Shown here in pieces: positions 54,201 through 62,753 of a stretch of 64,000 bases of DNA. The notes beneath the pieces are model-generated. The model was not told the DNA's origin. It ran no database searches and worked only from the letters and a program-made list of their open reading frames with translations. Source of the stretch: Apostichopus japonicus (taxonomy: Eukaryota; Echinodermata; Holothuroidea; Aspidochirotida; Stichopodidae); NCBI RefSeq assembly GCF_037975245.1, contig NC_092579.1:19054678-19118677 (forward strand). Reading direction: 5' to 3'. Made by a program: the position numbers and the translations under genes. How positions within the stretch are numbered: position 1 is the stretch's first letter; each line of letters starts with the position of its first letter.

Positions 54201-55417
54201 TACCTATAAAAGCAATGATCCACAGCAGATGCAATGAGGTCGAACATGATGTGTGACTGGTGACAATCTTGAAAAAAAGGTTATGAATGAAGAAAAAACT
54301 ATTAGGAAAAACCTGGTTCTCAGGCAAAAGTGTACATCTGGTTGGTCAGTTTCAAGCCTGAAAAGTGCCATTTCTGGTGATCTGGGGGGCTATCAAAACC
54401 AGAAATTTTCTTGTACGCTGCACGCCAACCAATGGTGGCGCTCCGCTTTGATAGTAATTCGCCTGCATCCAAGCAAATGTCCCCCCCAATATTTGAACAG
54501 ATCGCCGCCCCTGTGTAGATGCAGTTCAGATCCGGATCTCATCCTCCTATATTGATGCTGGCAGAGACCAGGATCTGATCCTGACGTCAAGATCAAGTTT
54601 GCAATGTAAACACTCCCGCATCAACAGTGACCCTAGATATCAGGTGACCGCATTACGTCACATGCATTCTCACGTAAAATTCCATACCTGTATCATGCAT
54701 TTGCTAATTCCTACGTAGATTGAGTGCATGTGGGCCATACATAGCGTAGTATTGTCACCTTAAGGCTATGCAACCATAACAACGAAAGTTTTGCCGATAC
54801 ATACTACGCGATCCGCAGCAGCGCATGACACATTTCCAATCCGATTTTGTTTCCAACATCCGGTGAAAAGGGGGGGGGAGGAGGATTTGAGTAGGACTGA
54901 AGTGTAAATGCGTCAGGGGATCTGATCCGGATCTAGTGTAAAAGCACCCTAATTGCCAGAATTAAAGAAAAAGAAATGGGAGATAAAATATGAAATTATC
55001 TACAATTCAATGAAATTACAATAATTGTGGTTATACTGTACCTGTCTTCTACAACGTTTTGCAGGGAGCCATGCAAGCTCTGTAACTCTATCAGCGAAGG
55101 AACACCATCGGTATTAAAAAAGAGTACTAGCCTGTATTTAACTAAAACATAATGTATAGATACTGTGTACCTACAGTACTGTACTATCAGTTAATGCAAG
55201 CGGAGACTAGCACAGTAAACAGGAATAAATTCAGCCTTACCTCTGCAGTCCTCTCGTTAACGATCTGCTTCAAGTTTCCTTCGAAGAGATAGATCCAATT
55301 CTCACTGGTTGAGTACCCCATAGCTGAAGAATTGCTGGCAATTTTGATGGTGTTATTTAAAAGCAACAGTCCTCCCCTGTAGCTGTCATTTATGGAATAA
55401 ACGATAATGTAATGTAC
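33235..55417 (-). CDS. PH-like / death-domain adaptor protein, 5' end missing, at least 8 coding exons, 529 aa visible
   Basis: Exons in transcript order: 55417-55241, 50536-50503, 49556-49308, 39207-39115, 37980-37377, 36399-36324, 36033-35883, 33440-33235. All phases join and the last exon ends in TAG. The first exon (IIVYSINDSYRGGLLLLNN, then WIYLFEG and ERTAERWVELLKQ) looks like the second half of a PH domain with its terminal Trp-containing helix. The next exon may be a second PH- or PTB-like fold (LVLRTQSLLFQTD, then LTLYNILKNAL). A long Pro/Ser/Arg-rich linker follows, with an NPMY motif and KTAPPVPAR (a PxxPxR SH3-binding type). The last two exons form a death domain: DWKVFAERIGMSHMDIQVID, then RPVLLKILQELEREDLIEVV. 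This suggests a membrane-recruited adaptor for death-domain receptors or innate signalling. I cannot name an orthologue. The exon carrying the first half of the PH domain was not found. Confidence 0.85.
34147..34940 (+). CDS. possible two-exon open frame of unknown function, opposite strand in the last adaptor intron
   Basis: A frame running to 34379 encodes KIAHQKKAFKS, ARSRRGVRQVHTYQRQ and ALRMAVKMLDDVGPL and ends at a GTAAGC donor (34380). A CAG acceptor sits just before 34665, and the next frame (NVYRHWLLDNNPVGVFEYCW onward) continues in the same phase to a TAG at 34937. Residue composition looks protein-like, but I recognise no family. An A-rich tract follows at about 35001-35036. It lies wholly in the 33441-35882 intron of the minus-strand adaptor. 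It could be a small gene, a degraded retrocopy or chance. Confidence 0.25.
37377..37980 (-). other. large linker exon of the death-domain adaptor (Pro/Ser-rich, NPxY, PxxPxR)
   Basis: The 604-bp exon encodes about 201 residues. Visible features are YNVYLPAPG at the start, a PHPPRPPK stretch, AIDNPMYRS (NPxY, a potential PTB/SH2 docking tyrosine), KPPLPLPISPRT, a Ser/Thr-rich run, and APPVPARLD (a class II SH3-binding pattern). A basic end (TSRASIVPKR) runs into PLRKPRIQAEEE in the next exon. No folded domain is evident, so it is probably disordered. Opposite-strand frames here are shadows. Confidence 0.85.
39210..43130. other. left part of the 10-kb adaptor intron, no other gene supported
   Basis: I see A/T- and G-rich simple runs (about 39385-39397, 40788-40800 and 41169-41222). 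A phrase GTCATAAATCCTCC plus CTTGCTGT occurs twice, near 39449 and 40120. Open frames around 39872-40197 on both strands have no domain signature. Confidence 0.4.
43140..44265. repeat. diverged tandem duplication, unit about 330-370 bp, about three partial copies
   Basis: Shared blocks recur in the same order. GAAATTATTCCAACAAAAT is at about 43165 and 43499. CAGAGGTCATAGATTACCA / AAAGGTCATAGATTACCA is at about 43329 and 43688. GATGTTAAATATCAAATTGT, followed by ACAATATGTTGTATGT and AGAACAAGTGTCACCACTT, is at about 43871 and 44187. TCCTAGTTGG or TCCTTGTTTGG plus a G-run recurs as well. It is non-coding and lies in the adaptor intron. Confidence 0.75.
44640..44835. repeat. dispersed repeat, copy 1
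   Basis: The segment contains GTGGTAGAATGATTAAGGGA, then GGGAGGGTTTGGTCATAG, AAATGTTACAAGTTCA, GGCGAGGGTAGAGCTAGA, and AGGAGTGAAAGTAAATATATA. A diverged colinear copy lies at 51605-51780. Edges are uncertain and no terminal repeats are obvious. Confidence 0.5.
45816..45998. repeat. palindrome-rich minisatellite (GGAGCTCC alternating with CTGGTTACCAG)
   Basis: About seven units of roughly 27 bp alternate two self-complementary cores, GGAGCTCC and CTGGTTACCAG, joined by CAGGGA or TCCCTGG. The array can therefore pair with itself in many registers. The open frame across it repeats a short peptide and is not a gene. Confidence 0.88.
46850..47165 (+). mobile_element. degenerate LINE fragment: ORF2 C-terminus plus 3' tail
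   Basis: One frame reads LPYIPTRTLRSSNKL and, after stops and a frameshift, another reads LKTYGYRRFEYTGSYIYGTS. These match the end of LINE ORF2 proteins (pattern RTLRSSN...LKTYGxRxFxxxAPxLWNxLP). It is followed by GTAAAGCGCCTTGAGCAG and GCGCTATATAAG (47099-47150), the tail type also seen at 3598-3655. Stops, a frameshift and missing reverse transcriptase show that it is dead. Confidence 0.75.
48722..48798 (-). repeat. tRNA-derived SINE-like segment
   Basis: On the minus strand the segment carries GGTCGTGGGTCGAACC, a near-consensus pol III B box preceded by the TCTGAAAGGTCGTGGG phrase typical of tRNA-derived SINE heads. About 45 bp upstream, TGGCCTTGCAGCATCC resembles a degraded A box. It does not fold into an acceptable full tRNA, so I call it SINE-like and not a tRNA gene. 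Confidence 0.4.
48933..49262. mobile_element. TTAA-flanked inverted-repeat element, copy 1 (diverged left end)
   Basis: This is a 330-bp member of a four-copy family that shares its whole length with the copies at 52572, 56959 and 59739. Its right end is GAGTCTTCAATGCCT followed by TTAA. The left end is mutated (AGGGTGTAAAGGCTCGC, with TTGA in place of TTAA). It sits in the adaptor intron just 45 bp from the 49308 exon edge. Confidence 0.85.
51210..51275. repeat. TA-rich microsatellite
   Basis: Two runs of (TA)n are separated by CTG (TATATATATATACTGTATAT and onward). Short open frames over it are artefacts. Confidence 0.8.
51605..51780. repeat. dispersed repeat, copy 2
   Basis: It aligns colinearly with 44640-44835: GAGTGGTAGATTTGGA, AATGTTACCAGTTCA, GGCTAGGGTACAGATAGA, GAGAGGAGTGAAGTAAAT. 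No coding potential is seen. Confidence 0.45.
52572..52924. mobile_element. TTAA-flanked inverted-repeat element, copy 2
   Basis: The 353-bp copy is bounded by TTAA on both sides (52568-52571 and 52925-52928). Ends are AGGGTGTGAAGACTCGC and GCGAGTCTTCAATGCCT, imperfect 17-bp inverted repeats. No open frame encodes a transposase, so it is non-autonomous. TTAA targets are typical of piggyBac-like elements and of some other superfamilies. Confidence 0.92.
53274..54950. mobile_element. 1.7-kb composite element with terminal and subterminal inverted repeats
   Basis: The left end AGGGTGCTTTTTACACTAAA and the right end TAGTGTAAAAGCACCCT are inverted repeats, extending imperfectly through ATCCAGATC / GATCCGGAT. 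Just inside, GGATCTGATCCTGA(T/C)GTCA plus AGATCA occurs near both ends (about 53327 and 54570). The interior from 53357 to 54513 looks like a separate hAT-type insertion. No transposase frame is seen. The superfamily of the outer element is unassigned. Confidence 0.7.
53357..54513. mobile_element. hAT-type element nested in the composite element
   Basis: Ends read CATGGGCGGCGATC and GATCGCCGCCCCTG, inverted repeats of the CAGGGGCG... type. Flanks TGTAATG and TGTAGATG could be an 8-bp target duplication with one base lost. A further CAGGTGCGTAGCC terminus at about 53839 suggests more nesting. A block near 54360-54440 resembles one at 62530-62610 in the larger hAT-type element. Confidence 0.55.
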
Positions 55418-55429
55418 CTGTACATCAAA

Positions 55430-56440
55430 TCCACTGTATCATAGAGGACACCTGTAGAGGGACCTGCAATAAAGGAGATATTCATGAAGCAAATGTCAAA
55501 ATGGCTGTCTACATGGGGGGACTCAATGGTATTTTAACTGGATAAGTTTACTATGGTGTTTTACATTGAACTCCAACTTAACTGAACATCTTTATGACCA
55601 AGTTGTATCTCATGTACCTATTTACACAGTTAATATTATCAAAAGAATTATACTTTTTGCTCCTCGAACAGAACTAGTCTGATTGCTAGGGCAAGGCCAC
55701 TCAGTTTGAGGAACTAGCTGTCTAGCAACATATGTAAACAAAAACAACCAACAATGAAGAGACAATTAGCATGACTCATAGGTGACGTAAAAAGATAGAC
55801 TAATGAAACCATGCACCGAAAGTGCTCTACAGTTTTCAAAATTGTATAGAGAGCTTACAAAAATAACTGTGAATTTTCTTGACAATGAAGTGTAAACCAC
55901 AGTGTTTCAATTCAACTCTTTTATTAATATGTGCAGCGTAAATGCAAACGGTTTTAACTAAAGAAGTGCTTGAAGTGTATCAATTGTCATAATTTACTTC
56001 AATTGACTTTCAAGGCAATGTATATGCACTTTTATGCGTGCCTATATATCTACTGTACTGTACTCTATTATTCACTTGGACATATAGTGACTTTGAGTAG
56101 GGAAGGGAAATGATGGCGAAGGCAAAGAAATGGGAGAGAATTGTGCGGAAGGGAAGGAAGAGGGGGAGGGGGGGGGGAAGGGTAAGCAAGTAAAATTATT
56201 TGATAGTTACATGAAGCACGATAGCACATGTTACTGTAGACACTTGCATCATGGTAGAATGAGGGAGATAAAAGATCCCAAATTGAGTTGTTTAACCAGA
56301 AAGAATAGTTTCAAATGGTTACCAACTCACACCAAACACGGTGAAGTGAGGGTGCTGGGGTAGGTGAGGAGAAAGTTTCATTAATGTATTCAACTTGTTA
56401 GAGTTTGCAATATACAAGCTGAAAATTCATTCTCACATAT
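55430..56440. other. upstream of the first visible adaptor exon, no exon recognised
   Basis: The missing N-terminal PH half should be encoded upstream of 55417 on the minus strand, but I could not find a convincing exon. A small alternative exon (55463-55418) would join in phase only through a 41-bp intron and a weak donor, so I did not use it. A purine-rich run is at 56140-56190. Confidence 0.4.
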
Positions 56441-56444
56441 GTTG

Positions 56445-56640
56445 TTATCACAGTATACTACAGTATATACTACTACTGTATATAGTAATATATAGACTAC
56501 ACTACAGTATATATACCACATATATCAATATATATATATATATCTTTATATACCAATATATATTAATACATATATCAATATATATATAATACATATCAAT
56601 ATATATATATATCAATATATGTATCAATATATAAATAAGG
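56445..56640. repeat. AT microsatellite (ATATATCA-rich)
   Basis: The tract is dominated by (AT)n and ATATCAATATAT units, about 195 bp. The open frame rich in Tyr/Ile over it is an artefact. Confidence 0.85.
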
Positions 56641-56958
56641 CCCACAATGTAAACTATGGTGTGACTGGTGATGTAAAAAACTTGTACACTTCTAAGAGTT
56701 CTAAATTTACATCAATTAGTTTCCTTCTTAATCTGTTTCATTGTCAAGATGTTTACTAATGAATCAGCACTATTTTTGTAATAAATCTGAAATGTCATAC
56801 CGTCCACAACTTTGCATCAAACCAGGAAACAAAGTTTGAGGTGTGAACAGAGCTGTACTGTATCAATGATATACAGTATTTACCAACAATGCACTGGGAC
56901 TCCTTTACCATACTGTTCGTACTTTGGTACAACGTTTTTTTTATTACTTTAACATTAA

Positions 56959-57309
56959 AGGGTGTGAAGACCCGCGCACAAAGAAACGTCTCATGCCGGT
57001 AATCTGACCTAGTTTTGAATGAGGTGTAACAAAAGTGTTAGACACCACCATCGATCCCAGAAAATACACACCGTCGGTAATTAGACACTAGTGTACAGTC
57101 AATACATACAGCTACGGTCAATACCCACAACACAGTGTACATAGCAGAGATGGACATCTCAGGTCTAGATAAAAGATAACAAGGTATCACGTTTCACTAC
57201 TGTCTGCATTTTGTAGCAACAAGAAGAAAACGTCATTTGCGAGCAACGGAAATTTAACTTTTTCACTGCGCACTGCCGGCACGCGGTTTGGGGGGAGTCT
57301 TCAATGCCT
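56959..57309. mobile_element. TTAA-flanked inverted-repeat element, copy 3
   Basis: The 351-bp copy is flanked by TTAA at 56955-56958 and 57310-57313. The left end is AGGGTGTGAAGACCCGC and the right end is GAGTCTTCAATGCCT. It lacks the short CACAGCTTGCTAC block present in the other copies (about 57071) and has a small insertion near the right end (CACTGCCGG). Confidence 0.9.
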
Positions 57310-57494
57310 TTAATGCTGAAAACTTGCTGTGAGCACTCCTGCCAGTGACCAACTTAGCCAGATACTGACCGGTTGTGGCCTGATATCTCACCATGTACTG
57401 TCCTATATCTTCTTATCTCTTGTATAGTGTCTTACATAATATATTGTAAAGGAGAGTCAGACTTGACACCTGATCGAAAAAAAAAACACACCTC

Positions 57495-59322
57495 CAAATA
57501 TAGGATCATTCCATATCAAATCACCAAATTCTGTATGAGTATGCTGTACATATATTTGTAATATCTTGGTAATATCTTAATGATGTAACAGCATGGGTGT
57601 TTAACACAAATTATGAGAAAACTCCAATGGGTAGATTAGTAGGTAAATTCATTGACTGTATCAATTGGATGAGAGTATATTAGGAACTGAAGACAAAATA
57701 ATAAGATTACACACACACACACAAGACCACAGCGGTCTGATGAGTCAGATTAACTGACCTCTACTCGAATGAAGATAGTGAACTTGCCAAGAACTTTCAC
57801 TTTGTACTGACCTTGGATACTAAAACATTTACAACTGTACTACAGTAGTTCCACCTCTTTTAAAATTACCAAGTATTGTATGCCTGGAACATCATGAAAT
57901 AAGCATATTCTGAAACTTTCATTTGCATTGCTTCAATATTGGCCAAGTTATCACATTTTGAAATTCTGCAATATATATGTTGTGCATTAACCTTTTGATT
58001 TTTGAGGTCTGGTTTCTCAGCAATTAAACATCCTACTACTACAGAAGCCTATAGACCCTATCCCATAGAATGGAAAATAGGGTATAAAAGCATTATCTTG
58101 TAGAGTTACAGAAGGTCAACTTAAAAATGCCAAAATATTTAATTTTGGTATTTTTCGCTAAAATATGTGCTACTTTAGTGATAAATGACTCCTCGACTAT
58201 TGCTTCAGGATACTTGATTTTTTCATCTATAGGAATATTATGCCCATTTTCTAGAAAAGTCTAAGTGAATTAAACCAGAAGCAGACAATACATTACTGAT
58301 ATTATATGTTTATTAAGGAATTGAAATCTGCACAGTATTGCATTGAATGACCTTGAAGTACAATACCCAGGCTCAAAACATGTGGAACATCAAAACAGGC
58401 AAAAACGTTTTTCTGTAAAAAATACAAAAATTTTGAGGATTTTTCATTTCAAAATAAGGCAAAACACCCTACTGAAATTTTGTGTACAAACAGGGTGGTA
58501 CTATACTGTACCTCTTCCAGAAAAAATAATCAGATTTTTTCAACATGACGCCTTTTGAGTTATTGGCTGTCAAAGACGACTTCTTTTGTACATTGGAGCA
58601 ACTTAACAACTTCATAAATTAATATTTAGATATGTAAGCTAGAACCGTGAAATTTGCTCAGGTTTAAGAACTTTATATTTATGGTTTAAGTATAAAACCC
58701 TGACAGCTCTAACATGGTAAAAAATTGGCATCAATACCCCTTCCTCATGCTGCATCACAGCATGAAATAGCAACTTTAGAGCTGCACAACTTGCAAATAT
58801 ATTATAGGAAAGCATTGTAATCATTATTTTGTATTGTTTGTACTAGACATAATAAACTCTGAAAGAATCAAGTACCCTGAAGCAATGGTTTAGGAGCAAT
58901 TTATCACTATCAATAGCACATTTTTTAGTGAAAACTACAAAAGTTGAATATTTTGACACTTTAAAGTTAAGCTAACTTCACAAGACAATGTTTTTGTAGC
59001 CAAATTTTTATATTCCTGTTTTATGGGATAGACTCTATAGGCATCTGTAATAAAAATGTATTAGGATGTTAATTGCTGAGAAATGAGACCTCAAAAGTCA
59101 AGAAAATGCCAAATGCCACGTTGGCGACAAATTGCGGAATTTCAAAGTGTGATAAATCGCCCAATTTTGAAGCAATGCAACTGCAATTTTCAGAATATAG
59201 CTTATTTCATGGTGTTCCAATCATACAAAAAATTTGGGAATTTTTGAAAGATATAGAACTACAACATACTCCAAAATTTGGTGATTTGATATGGAATGAC
59301 CCAAGTATTAGTATTCTGTAAA
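57495..59322. repeat. 1.8-kb imperfect foldback (long inverted repeat)
   Basis: Right-arm sequence read in reverse matches the left arm block by block. TCATTCCATATCAAATCACC is at 57507 and, inverted, near 59282-59301. CATGAAATAAGC pairs with GCTTATTTCATG (57892 and 59200). TTTCTCAGCAATTAA(A)CATCCTA pairs with its complement near 59063-59085. ATTGCTTCAGG(A/G)TACTTGATT pairs with its complement near 58867-58888. Matched arms are about 470 bp each. The left arm carries an extra insert of about 300 bp (57545-57860), and the centre (about 58260-58850) is not paired. No protein was recognised. Confidence 0.8.
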
Positions 59323-59416
59323 CATGATTACCTAGTAGTACTCTAGCTCTTGCAGAATTATTGCTTTTTTGCTATGGAACGCCAAAACCGACAAAATGCA
59401 GAAATAAATTGTGTAT

Positions 59417-59725
59417 ACATAAGTCATTATGTGAATACAAAGTAACTGTCACATAATGACCAAGAATAATTTAAGTCCTTATGTGGCACTAATAGCACCT
59501 CCACATCATGACCAAAAACATTTGATTTATCATGTGATTTTAATACTGCCACATAATGGCCGCCAATATTCACTAGTGATCCTTATATGTGGGCATCTTG
59601 CATATCGCCACATAATGACTAACGCAGTTTGTTAGTCCTTATGTGGCATCATGAGAGTATCCACAGAAGGACTAACGCAGTTCGTTAGTCCTTATGTGGC
59701 GATATGCGAGTATCCACAAATATTT
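59417..59725. repeat. cluster of short palindromes (CCACATAATGACTAACG / GTTAGTCCTTATGTGG)
   Basis: Several inverted units occur side by side. GCATATCGCCACATAATGAC is mirrored by GTCCTTATGTGGCGATATGC, and GGACTAACGCAGTTCGTTAGTCC forms a perfect small hairpin. Related CACATAATGACC and AGTCCTTATGTGGC units continue to the left. It ends immediately before the TTAA element at 59739. Confidence 0.8.
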
Positions 59726-59738
59726 TACTTGTTCTTAA

Positions 59739-60105
59739 AGGGTGTGAAGACTCGCGCAAAAAGAAACGTCTAATGCCGGTTATTTGACCTACTTTCGAAT
59801 GAGGTGTAACAGAAGTGTTAGACACCACCATCGATCCCAGAAAATACACACACAGCTTGCTACCGTCGGTTATTAGACACTAGTGTACAGTTAGTACATA
59901 CAGCTGTGGTCAATACCCACAGCACAGTGTATTAACGATACAGCGATGGACATCTCAGGTCCAGCTAAAGTCTAAAGATAACAAGGTATCACGTTTCATT
60001 ACTGTCTGCATTTTGTAGCAACACAAACAAAACTTCACTTGCAAGCAACGGAAAGTTAACTTTTGCAGAGCGCAGCACACGGTTTGGGGCGAGTCTTCAA
60101 TGCCT
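59739..60105. mobile_element. TTAA-flanked inverted-repeat element, copy 4
   Basis: The 367-bp copy has TTAA at 59735-59738 on the left and GTAA (one mutation) at 60106-60109 on the right. Ends are AGGGTGTGAAGACTCGC and GCGAGTCTTCAATGCCT. All four copies lie in the same orientation within about 11 kb. It has no coding capacity. Confidence 0.9.
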
Positions 60106-60109
60106 GTAA

Positions 60110-61160
60110 TTATTCTCATTTCCAGGGCCCCTCCCCATTATAGCCCTCTCTATTGTTACCACTTCCTAATAGTACAACTACAAGCTATATGTGTTGAATG
60201 TAAAATCTGTAGGTTAGATCCTATCCATGACAGAATATAATATAGACTAATGATAGACCAAACATTTGTATGCCTAGTTAAGTTAGCATTCTGTAGGCCA
60301 CGTTCTTACACTTAGTAATGTTATCTCTAGGGCACACAGCCTATCCTTATAACTTAGGTTAAAGTCTTTGAAGAATGTTTAAGTTCTAAGTTAGGCTTAG
60401 ATCATTTGAGTCAGTAGTCGCCTAAGTAATAAAAGTTAGACAACTGGAAATACCAACTAACACGCAATGAAGACCCACTGTGTGATGAAGATTTAAACAT
60501 TAGTTATCCTAGGTCTAATTATGAACTGTGGTAAAGTAACTTCTTAAGTCATTAAAACGTTCGCCATCTACCTTTTTTCCTCACACAACTCGAAGGTCCG
60601 TGTAGGCCTTGGCCAGTTTCTCTTTCATGCAAATATAATGTTCTTCTTCTAACGTTCAAACCGTTCTTAATACCAAAGCAAATCTGACAAGTCTCACTGA
60701 AAAACGATTTCCTTAAATTCCATTTGACAGAGCACCATTCTTATTTATAAATGAGGTTCAGTAACATAGCAACGTATCTGTTGCAGTCGGTCTTTCCTTC
60801 CTTTTTAAGATGACTAAAATAGTCTACCAGCGTTATTAATTCCACAAAACTACGAAACACCCACTAGCATCGTGTTCGTCAGCGCTGTGCACAGTCAGGT
60901 CGAACCTCTGAGATTCGTTGGCAAACTAATACTCAAAACATCCGGTATCACTTGACTGGTTATACCCGTGATGTGTGCTGTGCTTACAATTCGTGATGGC
61001 ATATCGCTTATGGAACGCGAAAAGGGAAAAATTCGTTAACCACGTCCTGATTCATAGCAACAGGAGGCGTGGCCAAGTTTGGTGCTTCACTTGCCTACCT
61101 GGGAATGGTGAAAATAACTGCTGTAGTTAGTTCGTTAATTGTAAAGATGTTAAAGGTCTG
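60110..61160. other. intergenic, no gene supported
   Basis: A short minus-strand frame from an ATG at about 60630 (MKEKLAKAYTDLR) is followed by a weak GTGTGA donor, and I could not link it to the adaptor gene. No other feature was recognised. Confidence 0.35.
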
Positions 61161-61168
61161 TTGTATAG

Positions 61169-62693
61169 CAGGGACGTAGCCAGGGGGGGGGGAGCAGGGG
61201 GAGCGACCGCTCCCCCCCTTTCAGTGTTGATTTTTTTTTTTACAAACTGTCGTTTTTTTAGCATGGTATTTTGTCAGTGCTCTTTTGATCTTGAATACTC
61301 GTCAGCTCCGTTAACTCGATTGTAATCGTAGTAACATTCAGGCCTACTGATTCAGCTACTTACTTAGTTTGGCAGATGCAATTAGCTAAATTTAGCTTAT
61401 AGCCAATTACAAGCCTACAGTTGGCCACTGCGTAATAAAATACATATATATTGCCTACCTAACCGCACTCTATGGAATGTCAATGTCATGAACTGTATGC
61501 ACAACAACGTCGACAACGTTCGTTCTATGAGTCGTCCTAAGTTGTTGCACGAACAGCATGTTATGAAGCTAAGCTAGCAATCGTACGTGATACGCACTTC
61601 CTATAATAATTATTACACTGCTAATACACTGCGATAACGATATTTGTTTTTAGGCCACTGCATATCTGGCTATATTACAAAATATGAAAGTTTATATTGT
61701 CCATCAGTTAAAGTTCGTCAAATTTATTAAAGTCCAGACATTTGACAATAAACAAGAATCATCCTACTGGAAAAAAATGTAAAAGAGCACTATGTTTGTC
61801 TTTCGATATATTATGTAAAAGAACATGTAAAAGAATTCAAACAGGAAACAAAATCTGTTGATAATGATATCATATGATCAGGGGCGTAGCCAGTATATAT
61901 GTAGCACTGTAGGCCCGGACCTACATTTTCTTGGCCAAGTTATCTTTTTTTTTTTAAAACACCCATAATTCAAATCGATAAGCTTGCTGGACGTGTTTAA
62001 GAGTCTATAGACAGGAAACACTATTGAAATGAACGTAGCAAGAATATGGCTAAATTAGGTGACCTATTCTTCTGTCATCTAGGCTGTCATTTCTATCGCG
62101 TGCCATTTCATTCAAAAGACTAGGATCCGATCTTGTCAGTTTTTTAACATGTAGTTAAGAACCCGTTTACGCAGATAATATTTCAGTTGAGAAAACAGTT
62201 GAGAAATTTGCATCAGATGGCAATCGTCGGATAGCTCTCGCCTTCTCTTATTAGGCTAACTTAAACATTTACTAGCTACAGTTGTATAAAAGACAACTAC
62301 TGGCCATAGTTGTATCAAAGACATTTCTGGCCTATCTTTGTATCTCCAAGTATCAGAAGTTGAAAAGTAAGACTACTCTGTACATGTACCTTGCTAATTT
62401 TAATACATTATGTAGTATTGAATTACGTACTATTTTAACTCGTTGGTTTTTTGGGTTTAAAAGTGATATTGAATGAGGTGTCTCAAGTTAGCAAGAGGCC
62501 AGGGAACCAGAATGAACCCTCGGGAAGGGCCGTTTCCGGCCATCTGGGGGGTTTGTAAAACCAAAAATTTTCTTGTACGCTCCGCGCCAACCGATGGTGG
62601 CGCTCCGCTCAGATAGTCGTGCCTACAAATTTGAGAATCCATATCAATCGCAAAAAGTGCTCCCCCCCTTTCAAATTCCTGGCTACGTCGCTG
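61169..62693. mobile_element. 1.5-kb hAT-type transposon with perfect 8-bp target-site duplication
   Basis: The element starts CAGGGACGTAGCCAGG and ends CCTGGCTACGTCGCTG, giving 16-bp terminal inverted repeats with one mismatch. TTGTATAG flanks both sides exactly (61161-61168 and 62694-62701), the 8-bp duplication expected of hAT. Long C and G runs lie just inside each end. No transposase frame survives; the minus-strand frame at 62457-62726 is a read-through of the terminus. A second terminus-like CAGGGGCGTAGCC at about 61880 suggests a nested copy. Confidence 0.9.
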
Positions 62694-62753
62694 TTGTATA
62701 GACCCCAACATATAGCACGCTATCAAGGAAAAGTTTATTGAGTTAACGTATTC

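Noticed and set aside
55418-55463. Small exon that would extend the adaptor N-terminus (PSTGVLYDTVDLMYR)
   Set aside because: It would require a 41-bp intron and a weak GTACAT donor; extending the next exon to 55417 gives a phase-0 exon with a better PH-like reading. It remains an alternative.
56395-56589. Tyr/Ile-rich plus-strand frame
   Set aside because: Translation of an AT microsatellite.
60580-60632. Minus-strand MKEKLAKAYTDLR frame as the adaptor's first exon
   Set aside because: The donor (GTGTGA) is weak and nothing links it in phase or by homology to the PH-like exon at 55417.
62457-62726. Minus-strand frame containing RRSQEFERGGA
   Set aside because: It is translation of the hAT-type terminus and its flank, a repeat artefact commonly mis-annotated as a protein.
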